From: Limnospira platensis
GTDB taxonomy: Bacteria; Cyanobacteriota; Cyanobacteriia; Cyanobacteriales; Microcoleaceae
Direction: 5' to 3' (one strand)
DNA: 64,000 bases
NCBI RefSeq assembly: GCF_046480435.1
Contig: NZ_PKGC01000002.1
Numbering within the stretch: position 1 is the stretch's first letter; the number at the start of each line of letters is the position of its first letter. Shown in pieces: positions 8,851 through 18,252 of the stretch. The position numbers and the translations under genes were made by a program. The notes beneath the pieces were generated by a model. It saw nothing but the letters and a program-made list of their open reading frames with translations. It was not told where the DNA came from and ran no database searches.

Positions 8851-11661
8851 TTATTTGTCGGAAATGGGGACTGATTCATTGATCAGTAAACCGACGGGGA
8901 AATACTGGAGAATTTGACTTACTAGAATGTTGGGACTCGCGGCTATGTCATGATTGACGATCGCCTCATACCAATTAGACCCATTACCTTCTGGAACAAT
9001 TATAGCGGTATCTCCCCAAATATCACCTAGGGGAAATTGAGGGGGTTCTATAATATCAGTCAAAAACCTGGGGATAATGGCGATCGCTGTATGTTTACCA
9101 TAACTGCGCGCCACAGCCATAATGCGATCGCAATACTTACCAGTTACGGCTACAGGTTGATAGTCTCCCTGTTGGAATATATCGAGATATTCCTGTCTCG
9201 CTTGTAAAACCCGCGCAATTAAAAACAACTTCAGACGGCCATCTTCCCAAGTCGCCATTAAATCATCAATTAAATTCTGCATTCCCGTGCGCGATCGTCG
9301 CTTAATTTCCTGTACATAGGACAGGCGACCATCAAAATCTACCGGACGGCGATTATCTGGGTCAACTAAGCTAAAATCCCATAATTCCGTCCCCTGATAA
9401 ATATCCGGTAGTCCAGGACTGATCAACTTGAGTAAAGTCTGAGACAGGGAATTAAACATCCCATAAAAAGCCACTTTTTCTTGAAAGGGTCGGAACTCCT
9501 GCCAAAATTTATTATCCTCCGAGAAATCCAGGATTTTCTCGACAAAATTCACAAAGCCATTTTCATAATCAGTATCTGGTCGTAACCAAGCCGTATGTAC
9601 TTTGGCTTCCCGGACTGCTTTCACGACATAATCTTTAATGCGTTGCACATACTCAGGATATTCTTCTTCTAGGAAGGGGAAAGAACCCACCAAAGTCTGA
9701 TAAAGGAAATATTCATCATTGCGATCGGGAATTATCTTGCTATCAATTTGGGTTTTATGAACACGGTTCAACTGTGACCAAACCTTTACCCTTTCTTCCC
9801 ACTGATCAGGTAATTCCGAAATCACATTTAAACGCGATCGGACATCTTCCCCTCGCTTCGTGTCATGGGTAGCCGTGGCATTCATCGCATGGGGCCAACT
9901 GTTCAGACGTTCTTGGTTAAACTCATGGAATTTCTCCACAGAAATACCAAAATGACTAGGGGAACCTCCCACCTCATTTAATGCCAAAAATCGGTAATAA
10001 ACATAAAACAGAGTATCTTCAATTCCCTTAGCCGTTAACGGACCAGAAAACTGCTGCAATTTCATCACAAAACGCAGCCACAACTGTTGATTTTCCTCAC
10101 TCAAAAACTCATCATAATCAAGAAACAGGAACTTTTCCATCAAATTAAGTTCATTCAACAGTTCCGGCAATTTAACCTTAGCTTCCCGAATCGCCTGTTG
10201 CACATAGGCGCGGTCATCCTCTCCCACACCTTCCTGATTAATATAAGTCCGATAGACCGGAAACCTCACCAAAAACTCCATAATCGCAGTTTTGAGACCT
10301 GCTAAAGTGAAATCTCGTCCGTAGCGATAATCACCACAAACCCGCTTGAGTAACTGGGCTAAATTATCAGCATCTCCCGCCAAATTCTTATCAGCAATTA
10401 GCCGTTTTTTCGCTACCAATAAATCATTATAAGTTCGGGTAAGTCCGGTCATTTCCGCATAGATTTGATTAAACCTTTCCTCATTTTTACTCTGGCAAAA
10501 TAAACCATTGACATAATTCAAAAACTCATAACCGCTGGTTCCCTGAATCGGCCAGTTAGCGGGCAATTTTTCCTCTAATTCGAGGATTTTTTCAACCACA
10601 ATATAAATCTCTCCGGTTTTTTCCCGCAGCCAGCGCAGATATTGAACTGGGTTATAAAGTCCATCAATATGGTCAATTCTTAATCCGGTAAATTTACCCG
10701 ACTTGACCAACTCACCAATTAAATCATGGGTGCGTTGAAAAACCTTATAATCTTCCACGCGAACACAAATCAATTCATTAACGGTAAAAAAGCGCCGATA
10801 GTTTAATTCTTCTGCGCCGACCTTCCAGAAGGACAGGCGGAAAAATTGATCAGATAACAGGTTATCCAAGAGATTAAAACTCTCGCTTTTCCCGGTATCC
10901 CCATTAAAGAAATCGATATTTTCATCAATGAATTTCTGAATCTCTGGATTTTCTTGATAAATTTCCCACAGCAGTTTTTTGACAAATTCCGCCTGGTCTC
11001 GTCGCTGCTGGCTAGAGGTTTCGGAGGGAATATTTTTGAGGATATACAGAACCCCTAATAACTTAATTACGTCAGGGTGACGGTTTCCTAGGGTTTGGGA
11101 AAGGGTGTTAATTTTATAGCTGATGAGGGTAGCATAGGATTCAATTCTGAGGGGGAATTTGAGATTGTAGTAATTGACACTTAACCCAGATTCATTATAG
11201 GAAAGTTTTAACTGTCCGTTTTCTAAACAGTTGCCATAAAAGTCTCCTAATAATGGCGCTAGGACTCGTCCTTTAATGTTTTCATAAGCCTGATCCCAAT
11301 CAATTTCAAAATAATCAAAATATTCGGAATCTGGACCATGTTCTAACACATCCATCAATAGCTTATTTTCGCTATCATAGGCCATGTGGTTAGGGACGAT
11401 ATCTTGCACCCACCCCATGTCGCGTTCTTGGATTTCTTCGATGAGTTCATCAAAGGTTTCTGGGGAACCTAATTCGGGGTTAATTTGGTTGGGGTCAACG
11501 ACATCATAACCATGGGTACTACCACTTCTGGCTTTAAAAATTGGGGAAGCATAGATATCGGAAATGCCTAATTCTTGCAGGTAAGGGAGAATTTTTTGGG
11601 CATCTTCAAAATCAAAATCAGGGTTAAATTGGATTCTGTAGGTAGCAACAGGAATACGCAT
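8851..11661 (-). CDS. treY: Maltooligosyl trehalose synthase
   Basis: A 936-aa GH13-family enzyme that isomerises the reducing-end alpha-1,4 bond of maltooligosaccharides to an alpha,alpha-1,1 bond, giving maltooligosyl trehalose. The N-terminus VATYRIQFNPDFDFEDA and LQELGISDIYASPIF are diagnostic. The GH13 conserved regions include DIVPNHMAYD, GLRIDHIDGL (nucleophile Asp) and the general-acid region IYIVVEKILE. The long insert-rich C-terminal half with LPDIYQGTELWDFSLVDPDNRRPVD is typical. It follows treZ after 51 bp, forming a treZ-treY operon for trehalose synthesis from glycogen-derived glucans. Confidence 0.95.
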   Translation of the reverse strand: MRIPVATYRIQFNPDFDFEDAQKILPYLQELGISDIYASPIFKARSGSTHGYDVVDPNQINPELGSPETFDELIEEIQERDMGWVQDIVPNHMAYDSENKLLMDVLEHGPDSEYFDYFEIDWDQAYENIKGRVLAPLLGDFYGNCLENGQLKLSYNESGLSVNYYNLKFPLRIESYATLISYKINTLSQTLGNRHPDVIKLLGVLYILKNIPSETSSQQRRDQAEFVKKLLWEIYQENPEIQKFIDENIDFFNGDTGKSESFNLLDNLLSDQFFRLSFWKVGAEELNYRRFFTVNELICVRVEDYKVFQRTHDLIGELVKSGKFTGLRIDHIDGLYNPVQYLRWLREKTGEIYIVVEKILELEEKLPANWPIQGTSGYEFLNYVNGLFCQSKNEERFNQIYAEMTGLTRTYNDLLVAKKRLIADKNLAGDADNLAQLLKRVCGDYRYGRDFTLAGLKTAIMEFLVRFPVYRTYINQEGVGEDDRAYVQQAIREAKVKLPELLNELNLMEKFLFLDYDEFLSEENQQLWLRFVMKLQQFSGPLTAKGIEDTLFYVYYRFLALNEVGGSPSHFGISVEKFHEFNQERLNSWPHAMNATATHDTKRGEDVRSRLNVISELPDQWEERVKVWSQLNRVHKTQIDSKIIPDRNDEYFLYQTLVGSFPFLEEEYPEYVQRIKDYVVKAVREAKVHTAWLRPDTDYENGFVNFVEKILDFSEDNKFWQEFRPFQEKVAFYGMFNSLSQTLLKLISPGLPDIYQGTELWDFSLVDPDNRRPVDFDGRLSYVQEIKRRSRTGMQNLIDDLMATWEDGRLKLFLIARVLQARQEYLDIFQQGDYQPVAVTGKYCDRIMAVARSYGKHTAIAIIPRFLTDIIEPPQFPLGDIWGDTAIIVPEGNGSNWYEAIVNHDIAASPNILVSQILQYFPVGLLINESVPISDK

Positions 11662-11712
11662 AATTGATGTCGAGGGAAGTAGTAGTTGGGTGAATGGATG
11701 TTTAACAGATGT

Positions 11713-13533
11713 TTAACAGTTGTAGAGGATACAACTTTCGGGGTTTAGGGTGATTTCCTGGGAATTGTTAATGGTATCAGGAAGATGAGAACCTGGACCC
11801 ATCCATATAGAATCAGAGGAATCTAACTTTTTGCGCCAAGTTTGACCGGAATTCTGGAAATGGTAGGTGACTGGTTGTTTATTAAAGTTCAATATACACA
11901 GAATTTGGGAGTTATCAGTCCACCGATGATAGGATACAAGTTTTTGGGATTCGTCGCTGGTGATTTTTTGGTTTTGGCGATCGCCTTTTTTAATAGCCGG
12001 AATCTCATGGCGTAGGCTAATCAGTTGTTTATAGAAACCTAAGAGGGTTTGATGGTGTCCCTGGCTGCGTTTTTCCCAATCAAGAATAGATTGCTTAAAG
12101 GTCTCAATACTTTGGGCATCTGGGGGTTCTCCGACGGCGTGAAACTCCTCAAATTCGGATTTTCTCCCCTGGCGAACCGCCTCGATTAAATCGGGGTCGC
12201 TGTGGCTGATAAAGTACAGAAATGGGGCAGTTTCTCCGTACTCTTCCCCCATAAATAGCATGGGAATATAGGGAGATAATAAGACGGTGGCGGCGGCTAA
12301 TTTTAGGGCTGACAAGGAGGCGAGTTGAGATAACCTTTCTCCTAACATACGGTTGCCAATTTGGTCATGATTTTGACAGCATACCACAAATTGAGAGGGA
12401 GGGCGATCGCCTGCATAACTACCATGATAGCGATCGCGATTAGGGGAATAATCCCAGGAGTAGACAAAACTCTCAGATAGGGCTTTAGCCAAATCTGCAC
12501 CTTTGCCAAAATCCTTATAATACCCGGTCAAATCTCCAGTAATTAAAGTTCTCAAAGCATGGTGAAAATCATCACTCCATTGGGCATCAATCCCATAACC
12601 TCCCAGGTTTTTGGGGTTAATAATTCTCACGTCATTTAAATCACTTTCAGCGATTAGGTAAAACTGGCGACCCTGTGCCTCAGATAGTGCAGCTACCTCG
12701 TCTGCCATTTCCTCTAAAATATGTTTAGCGCCCAAGTCATAAATAGCATGAATTGCATCTAATCGCAGTGCATCAATATGATAATCACGGAACCAATAGA
12801 GAACATTCTCTACCACGAAATTCCGCACCCCCGGACTACCAGCATCATCATAGTTAATGGCACTTCCCCAGGGTGTTTGATATTTAGAAGTAAAATAAGG
12901 TCCGAAATCACGGGTATAATTCCCCTCCGGTCCGAAGTGGTTATATACCACATCCAACACTACTGCCATTCCCTGTTGATGACAGGCATTAACGAGGGCT
13001 TTTAATCCTTCTGGTCCCCCATAGGAAGCCTGAACAGCGTAGGGATAAACGCCATCATAACCCCAGTTGCGACTACCAGGAAACTGGGAAACAGGCATTA
13101 ATTCAATGGCGGTAATGCCTAAGTCTAATAATTCTCCCAGACGGGGAATAATAGCCTCAAAAGTACCCTCTGGGGTAAAAGTGCCAACGTGCAATTCATA
13201 GATAATTAAATCAGCCAGTGGGACTCCTGACCAGTTGCCATCTTGCCAATTAAAGGCATCATGATTAACGACCTGAGAGGGTCCGTGTACATCTTCTGGT
13301 TGATACTGAGAGGCGGGGTCAGGTCTAATGGTATCGCGATCAAGTTGGTAACGATAGCGGGTCCCTGGTGATACATCAGAAACGGTCACGCGCCAGTATC
13401 CCTCAGAGTCCTTAGTCATGGGAACTAGCCGGGGTGATGGGGTCTCGATTTGCAGATTGACAGTTTCTCGAATGGGAGACCAGACGACAAATTCACAGCG
13501 ATCGCCTCCCAGATAGTTGGCACCAATTTTCAT
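11713..13533 (-). CDS. treZ: Malto-oligosyltrehalose trehalohydrolase
   Basis: A 606-aa GH13 enzyme that releases trehalose from maltooligosyl trehalose made by TreY. It starts with an E-set (CBM48-like) domain (GANYLGGDRCEFVVWSP), followed by a TIM barrel with DVVYNHFGPEGNY, ALRLDAIHAI (nucleophile Asp), YLIAESDLND (acid Glu) and CCQNHDQIGN. HVGTFTPEGTF and MGEEYGETAPFLYF are TreZ signatures. It is the first gene of a treZ-treY operon. Trehalose is a major compatible solute in some filamentous cyanobacteria, so salt or drying responses are likely, though no regulatory site was identified. Confidence 0.95.
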   Translation of the reverse strand: MKIGANYLGGDRCEFVVWSPIRETVNLQIETPSPRLVPMTKDSEGYWRVTVSDVSPGTRYRYQLDRDTIRPDPASQYQPEDVHGPSQVVNHDAFNWQDGNWSGVPLADLIIYELHVGTFTPEGTFEAIIPRLGELLDLGITAIELMPVSQFPGSRNWGYDGVYPYAVQASYGGPEGLKALVNACHQQGMAVVLDVVYNHFGPEGNYTRDFGPYFTSKYQTPWGSAINYDDAGSPGVRNFVVENVLYWFRDYHIDALRLDAIHAIYDLGAKHILEEMADEVAALSEAQGRQFYLIAESDLNDVRIINPKNLGGYGIDAQWSDDFHHALRTLITGDLTGYYKDFGKGADLAKALSESFVYSWDYSPNRDRYHGSYAGDRPPSQFVVCCQNHDQIGNRMLGERLSQLASLSALKLAAATVLLSPYIPMLFMGEEYGETAPFLYFISHSDPDLIEAVRQGRKSEFEEFHAVGEPPDAQSIETFKQSILDWEKRSQGHHQTLLGFYKQLISLRHEIPAIKKGDRQNQKITSDESQKLVSYHRWTDNSQILCILNFNKQPVTYHFQNSGQTWRKKLDSSDSIWMGPGSHLPDTINNSQEITLNPESCILYNC

Positions 13534-13571
13534 AGTCTGACCTCGCAGTTTAGGTTAACAGTTTAGGTTTC

Positions 13572-14615
13572 CTACTCGGGGATTTTTACCTGTACCGATA
13601 CCTCGATAGGTTTAGTATTTTCTGAGGGTAGTTGTGGGGGGATAGACTGAGCAGCAGAGTGACCAAATTTGAACTTATCAGCCAAGGTATCTCTCTGATT
13701 GACCAGATAGATGCTCACCAAGGTTAATCCCACGCCCATTGATTGTAAAGGAGTCAGTACCTCTGCTAAAAACAGATTACCAAACAGTAGGGCAAAAATA
13801 GGGGTTAGGAAAGTGAGGGAACTGAGGCTAGTTAGGGAACCACTCGAAGCGAAATAAAAGAATAACCCATAAGCGATCGCACTGCCAAAAATAGTCGAAT
13901 AAGCGATCGCCATCCAACCGCCGCCATCAATATTAACCCATTGGTCAGCCTCCCAGCCGCCGGACAACAGAAATAGAGGCAAACCGCCAATAATCATGTG
14001 CCAACCCGTCCCCACCACCGGGTCACAGTGGCGACATACTCCGCGCACCAAAACCGTCCCCACCGCCATAGACAAAGCCGCCAATAGCATCAACCATTCG
14101 CCACTCTCAAATAGTTGTACAGTCACAATTTCTTCTGCAGGTAGCAAGTTCAACCACCCCAAAATCAACTGATCCGGTAAACCAATAGCACTAATACCAA
14201 TCACCCCAATTACCAACCCCAACCATCCCCAAAACCGGATGCTTTCATTAAACAGCCACAGACAGAGAATTGCTACCGCCAGAGGTTGGGTGTCAATCAT
14301 CACCGACCCCAAACCCGCATTAGTTCTCACCAGTCCTTCAGCCAGGAAACCCTGAAACAAAGCCCCATCCACCACAGCAAATAGGCCAATCCATAGCCAG
14401 GCTTTCCAGGTTTTAGGTTGAGGTCTTCCTTGGATGAAGCAAAATAATAGAACCAACACCCCCGCCGGAACCAATCTCATCCCCGCCATAAATAACGGTG
14501 TAGTGTGGGGAATTACCCCTTTCATGGCTACCATTGCCGTACCCCATAGGAAAAATGGCGCGATCAGCAATAATGGTTTGAAGGGTAAATCCGTGTTGGT
14601 CTGCTTTGTTAGCAT
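13572..14615 (-). CDS. EamA/DMT-family transporter
   Basis: A 347-aa inner-membrane protein with about ten hydrophobic helices arranged as two EamA repeats, typical of the drug/metabolite transporter superfamily (RhaT/YdcZ-like). An upstream in-frame TTG exists, but ATG 14615 (MLTKQTNTDL) is the more natural start. The C-terminal 40 residues are hydrophilic and cytosolic. The gene sits 38 bp upstream of treZ on the same strand, so co-expression with trehalose synthesis is possible. The exported or imported substrate is unknown; sugars or amino acids are both possible. Confidence 0.88.
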   Translation of the reverse strand: MLTKQTNTDLPFKPLLLIAPFFLWGTAMVAMKGVIPHTTPLFMAGMRLVPAGVLVLLFCFIQGRPQPKTWKAWLWIGLFAVVDGALFQGFLAEGLVRTNAGLGSVMIDTQPLAVAILCLWLFNESIRFWGWLGLVIGVIGISAIGLPDQLILGWLNLLPAEEIVTVQLFESGEWLMLLAALSMAVGTVLVRGVCRHCDPVVGTGWHMIIGGLPLFLLSGGWEADQWVNIDGGGWMAIAYSTIFGSAIAYGLFFYFASSGSLTSLSSLTFLTPIFALLFGNLFLAEVLTPLQSMGVGLTLVSIYLVNQRDTLADKFKFGHSAAQSIPPQLPSENTKPIEVSVQVKIPE

Positions 14616-14979
14616 TGGCAAGTTTTCTCCCAGGAATCTTTTAATATAGACTCACTCCATCGTGTTGAGGGTGAGTTGTGCTATTTATAGCAGTAGACGC
14701 AACGTGAAACCTAGATTTTGGCCTTTTTATGTCCGGTGTTCCTGATTCCCTGTCCCCTGCTATATGTAGTTTCGTTAAGTTACCGTTCCCATCATAGGGG
14801 TTAACTGCCAAAAAGTCTAGGCAGGGCGGATCACATCGGCTAATATAGCCCCCCGTAGGATTATACTTAAATCAGGTAGCTGTACTCCTCGATATATACT
14901 AGGTGTTTAGCCTTAGCCAATTTTGGCTGTTTGGTGGTCTCGGCCATACCCGTCCCATTTGATTAAGCCCCAAAAGTTC
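14616..14979. other. Divergent intergenic region
   Basis: A 364-bp region between the minus-strand DMT transporter and the plus-strand sppA. It should contain both promoters. I see no open frame, repeat or recognisable operator. An in-frame TTG at 14923 could extend SppA by 19 residues (containing PYPSHLIKP), which is not a family feature. Confidence 0.5.
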
Positions 14980-15801
14980 ATGATTTGGCCATTTAAGTCT
15001 CGTTTTCGTAAACAAATTGCTCGCATCGAAATTAGTGGTGCTATTGCTGGTGATACCCGCAAGCGGGTTTTAGAGGCACTGAAAACCGTTGAAGAACGGA
15101 AATTTCCCGCCCTCCTGCTGAGGATTGATAGTCCTGGCGGCACCGTTGGCGACTCCCAGGAAATTTATAGCGCCCTCAAATCTTTAAGAAAAAAAGTCAA
15201 AATTGTTGCTAGTTTCGGCAATATTTCTGCCTCTGGTGGTGTCTATATTGGCATGGGGGCTGAACATATTATGGCTAATCCTGGCACTATTACAGGCAGT
15301 ATTGGTGTAATTCTGCGGGGAAATAACTTAGAAAGATTACTGGAAAAAGTTGGCGTTTCTTTTAAGGTGATAAAATCAGGACCTTATAAGGATATTTTGG
15401 CTTTTGACCGGGAATTAACGGAACCGGAACAGCAAATTCTTCAGGACTTGATTGATACCAGTTATCAACAGTTTATCAGCACTGTGGCTGAGTCTCGAAA
15501 TTTGGAAATTGAGGCGGTGCGGTCTTTTGCTGATGGGCGCATTTTCACGGGGGAACAAGCCCTAAAGTTGGGGGTGGTCGATCGCTTGGGAAGTGAAGAA
15601 GATGCCCGTCGGTGGACAGCGGAAATGGTGAATCTTGACCCCGATAAAACTGAATGCTGTACCCTAGAGAAGCCGAAATCTTTATTAAATCGGGTTCTCA
15701 GTAATAATCTGGCGGCGACTAACAGTATCTCAGATGCCCGAAATTGGGTAGAATTTGAGTTGGGAACCAGTGGTTTACCCCTGTGGCTGTATCGACCTTA
15801 A
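14980..15801 (+). CDS. sppA: Signal peptide peptidase SppA (S49 serine protease)
   Basis: A 273-aa protein of the short SppA (36K) type. The catalytic serine lies in ISASGGVYIG (Ser85) and the general-base lysine in SGPYKDIL (Lys137). LLRIDSPGGTVGDSQEIY is the conserved N-terminal substrate-groove region, and PGTITGSIGV follows. These Ser/Lys proteases degrade cleaved signal peptides or membrane proteins; a cyanobacterial SppA homologue also takes part in phycobilisome and thylakoid protein turnover. The start at 14980 (MIWPFKSRFRK) is preferred over an upstream TTG. No clear transmembrane anchor precedes the domain. Confidence 0.92.
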   Translation: MIWPFKSRFRKQIARIEISGAIAGDTRKRVLEALKTVEERKFPALLLRIDSPGGTVGDSQEIYSALKSLRKKVKIVASFGNISASGGVYIGMGAEHIMANPGTITGSIGVILRGNNLERLLEKVGVSFKVIKSGPYKDILAFDRELTEPEQQILQDLIDTSYQQFISTVAESRNLEIEAVRSFADGRIFTGEQALKLGVVDRLGSEEDARRWTAEMVNLDPDKTECCTLEKPKSLLNRVLSNNLAATNSISDARNWVEFELGTSGLPLWLYRP

Positions 15802-15836
15802 ACATTCCCACGCAGGCGGTTAAACAATCACAGGCG

Positions 15837-15855
15837 AGGTGGTGTTTGACCACCT
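15837..15855. terminator. GC hairpin between sppA and aroH
   Basis: AGGTGGT (15837-15843) pairs perfectly with ACCACCT (15849-15855) around loop GTTTG, 36 bp after the sppA stop. There is no clear T-tract, so termination is only a possibility. It could also shape the aroH leader. Confidence 0.4.
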
Positions 15856-15893
15856 GTTAACCTATACTACTAAGCATCATAGGAGGATTTGGC

Positions 15894-16280
15894 GTGGAGT
15901 GGCAAGTTCGAGCGATTCGTGGCGCAACTACGGTTAGGGAAAATTCCATTGACGCAATTCGCGAAGCGGTGACAGAGCTACTGGATGAATTGGAAACTCG
16001 CAACCAGTTAGATCCAGAACAGATTATCAGTACGACTTTTTCTGTGACTCGCGATTTGGATGCGGTTTTTCCGGCGGCGATCGCCAGAGAACGTCCCCAC
16101 TGGCAAAATGTTCCCCTGTTAGATGTCCAGCAAATGTATGTCAAGGGTAGCCTAGAACGCTGTATTCGCTTTCTCGTTCATGTCAATTTTCCCAGTCACA
16201 AAACTCAAGTACATCATCCCTATTTACGAGGTGCAAAAAACCTCCGCCCTGACTGGAGTTTAACATCCTTAAATCATTGA
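15894..16280 (+). CDS. aroH: Chorismate mutase, AroH type
   Basis: A 128-aa monofunctional chorismate mutase of the trimeric AroH (Bacillus-type) fold, converting chorismate to prephenate for phenylalanine and tyrosine synthesis. Recognisable segments are VRAIRGATTVREN at the N-terminus, ISTTFSVTRDLDAVFPA and VPLLDVQQMYV, and the late Arg-rich CIRFLVHVN that contributes active-site residues. A GTG start at 15894 is supported by AGGAGG at 15881-15886. An 80-bp tandem array begins directly downstream. Confidence 0.93.
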   Translation: MEWQVRAIRGATTVRENSIDAIREAVTELLDELETRNQLDPEQIISTTFSVTRDLDAVFPAAIARERPHWQNVPLLDVQQMYVKGSLERCIRFLVHVNFPSHKTQVHHPYLRGAKNLRPDWSLTSLNH

Positions 16281-16294
16281 TCAAATCATCCCCC

Positions 16295-16689
16295 AGACCG
16301 GGGGAAATGGTGCGTCAGTTGTTCATCACCGGCTTTTCATGGCGATTTCGGGGGTCTGACGCACCCTACCATACAGACCGGGGGAAATGGTGCGTCAGTT
16401 GTTTATCACCGGCTTTTCATGGCGATTTCGGGGGTCTGACGCACCCTACCATACAGACCGGGGGAAATGGTGCGTCAGTTGTTTATCACCGGCTTTTCAT
16501 GGCGATTTCGGGGGTCTGACGCACCCTACCATACAGACCGGGGGAAATGGTGCGTCAGTTGTTTATCACCGGCTTTTCATGGCGATTTCGGGGGTCTGAC
16601 GCACCCTACCATACAGACCGGGGGAAATGGTGCGTCAGTTGTTTATCACCGGCTTTTCATGACGATTTCGGGGGTCTGACGCACCCTAC
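16295..16689. repeat. 80-bp tandem repeat array, about 5 units
   Basis: Units start at 16295, 16375, 16455, 16535 and 16615. Units 2-4 are identical; unit 1 has one C/T change (TTCATC for TTTATC) and unit 5 one change (ATGACG for ATGGCG), and unit 5 is truncated. Each contains a perfect 10-bp inverted repeat GGTGCGTCAG/CTGACGCACC (16309-16318 and 16356-16365 in unit 1). The near identity implies recent expansion. Open frames cross it only because 80 is not a multiple of 3 and few stops occur, so they are not genes. The array touches the 3' end of rsmG. Confidence 0.97.
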
Positions 16690-17423
16690 GAGTTGGATTC
16701 GGGAGACCCTAGGGGTTTTTGGGTGGGAATACCAACAGGACGGGGAAAGCGATCGGGTGTGGGTTTAATTTTCCGTAAATAGACGCAGTGGCGGACACTT
16801 TCGGTTACAGGAGTGACAAAGGCTTCCACGGAGTCTAGTTTACCGCCCAAGGGAGCGATCGCATTTTCTAAATCCTGCTGTTCCTGTGGGGTCCATTGAC
16901 CGCGATATAGTACCGCCACCCCGCCAATTTTCAATAGGGGTAAACTATATTCAGCCGCCACCGTAGCTGCAGCTACAGCCCGTAATACGACCAAATCATA
17001 AGTTTGGCGATGGTCAGACTGTTGGGCGATCGCTTCTACCCGTCCCAAATAGGGGATAGCATTTTCCAGACCCAAACGAGGGACTAGAGCTTGTAAAAAA
17101 GCAATTTTCTTACCCGTACTATCAAGCAATGTGACTTCTGCTTGGGGAATAGCGATCGCGATCGGAATACCAGGAAAACCCGCCCCAGTACCAATATCAA
17201 TCACCCGCAAAGGCAATTTATCCCCGGACAACCAGGGTGCGACCCCCCGCAAAGAATCCCATAAATGCTTTTCCCAAAACCCCACCGGATCAGTAATGCG
17301 GGTTAAATTAAGCCGTTGATTACCCGCCAAAATCTGCTCATAGAGTACATTAAATATTTGCAGTTGGCGATCGCTAGGTATCCAACCCAGAGTTTCCCAA
17401 CCTTCCGACTGAATTTCCCCCAA
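16686..17423 (-). CDS. rsmG: 16S rRNA (guanine-527-N7)-methyltransferase
   Basis: A GidB/RsmG-family SAM methyltransferase acting on G527 of 16S rRNA. It shows NQRLNLTRITDP, motif I IDIGTGAGFPGIPIAI, EVTLLDSTGKKIAFL, and LVVLRAVAA. There is no in-frame ATG; TTG codons occur at 17438, 17429 and 17423. A GGAGGA at 17436-17431 sits 7 nt before TTG 17423, so that start is chosen (245 aa). The C-terminal 25 residues run into the edge of the 80-bp repeat array. It lies just downstream of an ABC ATPase gene on the same strand and is probably co-transcribed. Confidence 0.92.
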   Translation of the reverse strand: MGEIQSEGWETLGWIPSDRQLQIFNVLYEQILAGNQRLNLTRITDPVGFWEKHLWDSLRGVAPWLSGDKLPLRVIDIGTGAGFPGIPIAIAIPQAEVTLLDSTGKKIAFLQALVPRLGLENAIPYLGRVEAIAQQSDHRQTYDLVVLRAVAAATVAAEYSLPLLKIGGVAVLYRGQWTPQEQQDLENAIAPLGGKLDSVEAFVTPVTESVRHCVYLRKIKPTPDRFPRPVGIPTQKPLGSPESNS

Positions 17424-17446
17424 ACCCAATTCCTCCAAAACTATCG

Positions 17447-18115
17447 TTACACCACAGCCGGATCAACATTTTTCAGCAAAGTCTGCGGGTCAGCAGGTTG
17501 CAAATTGCCATGATCAAGTCGCCAACAACAATCGGCAATTTCCAACAGATCCCCCGCATCATGGGTAACAACCAATAAAGTCCAGTGAGATTTTAACTTG
17601 TCCAGCAAAGCCACCAACTGCCGCCGCATTGACCAATCTAAGCCCGCTGTCGGCTCATCTAACATCAATAAATGAGGTTGTCTGATTAATTGTACCGCTA
17701 AGGCTAACCGTCGCTGCTGTCCGCCACTGAGGGAATGGGGAGCCTTTTCTAAGGATAGACTCTCTAGCCCCACTTCCCCCAAAGCATTTTGCATCATATC
17801 GAGTCTGATTTCTGGGTGTCCCAGTCGCAACTCTTCCAAAATCGAGCCGCCGCAGAAATGTCGCTCTGGAAACTGAAACACTAAACCCGCCAGTTGCGGT
17901 AGTTGTTCAGAGGTTAACTCCTGTTCACGCCAGCGAATATCCCCTTTGGTTTTTTGAGCCAGACCCGCTAAAATTTCTAGTAATGTACTTTTACCAGAAC
18001 CGCTACTACCCACAATCAAGCCTAACTGTTGCGGAGGCAGTTCTAAATTAATATTATTCAGAATGGGAGCATTGCAGGCGGCCGGATGATAAAGCAAATT
18101 TCTGATATATAGCAT
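17447..18115 (-). CDS. ABC transporter ATP-binding protein (ECF/CbiO-like)
   Basis: A 222-aa nucleotide-binding subunit with all expected motifs: Walker A GSSGSGKST, Q-loop LVFQFPERHF, signature LSGGQQRRLALAVQL, Walker B LLMLDEPTAGLD and H-loop VVTHD. The Q-loop form FQFPERHF is characteristic of energy-coupling factor (CbiO/EcfA) ATPases for vitamins or metals. No membrane T- or S-component lies nearby, so it is an orphan ATPase. ATG 18115 is preferred over an upstream TTG. It precedes rsmG with a short gap. Confidence 0.9.
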   Translation of the reverse strand: MLYIRNLLYHPAACNAPILNNINLELPPQQLGLIVGSSGSGKSTLLEILAGLAQKTKGDIRWREQELTSEQLPQLAGLVFQFPERHFCGGSILEELRLGHPEIRLDMMQNALGEVGLESLSLEKAPHSLSGGQQRRLALAVQLIRQPHLLMLDEPTAGLDWSMRRQLVALLDKLKSHWTLLVVTHDAGDLLEIADCCWRLDHGNLQPADPQTLLKNVDPAVV

Positions 18116-18252
18116 TTGGAGCAATTCTAAATGTTACTCAAACCTATCAATCCTGGCACAAACTAGGTGCAGATGATAGTATCCCTCGATTCCCCTAGGG
18201 GCTAAATTTTGGTAAAACTCCAGCCCATTAGCATTTTCAAGGAAAGATCCCT

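Noticed and set aside
16277..16768. Four overlapping plus-strand open frames across the 80-bp array
   Set aside because: They are shadows of the repeat, each the same peptide in rotated frames, with no ribosome binding site or homology.
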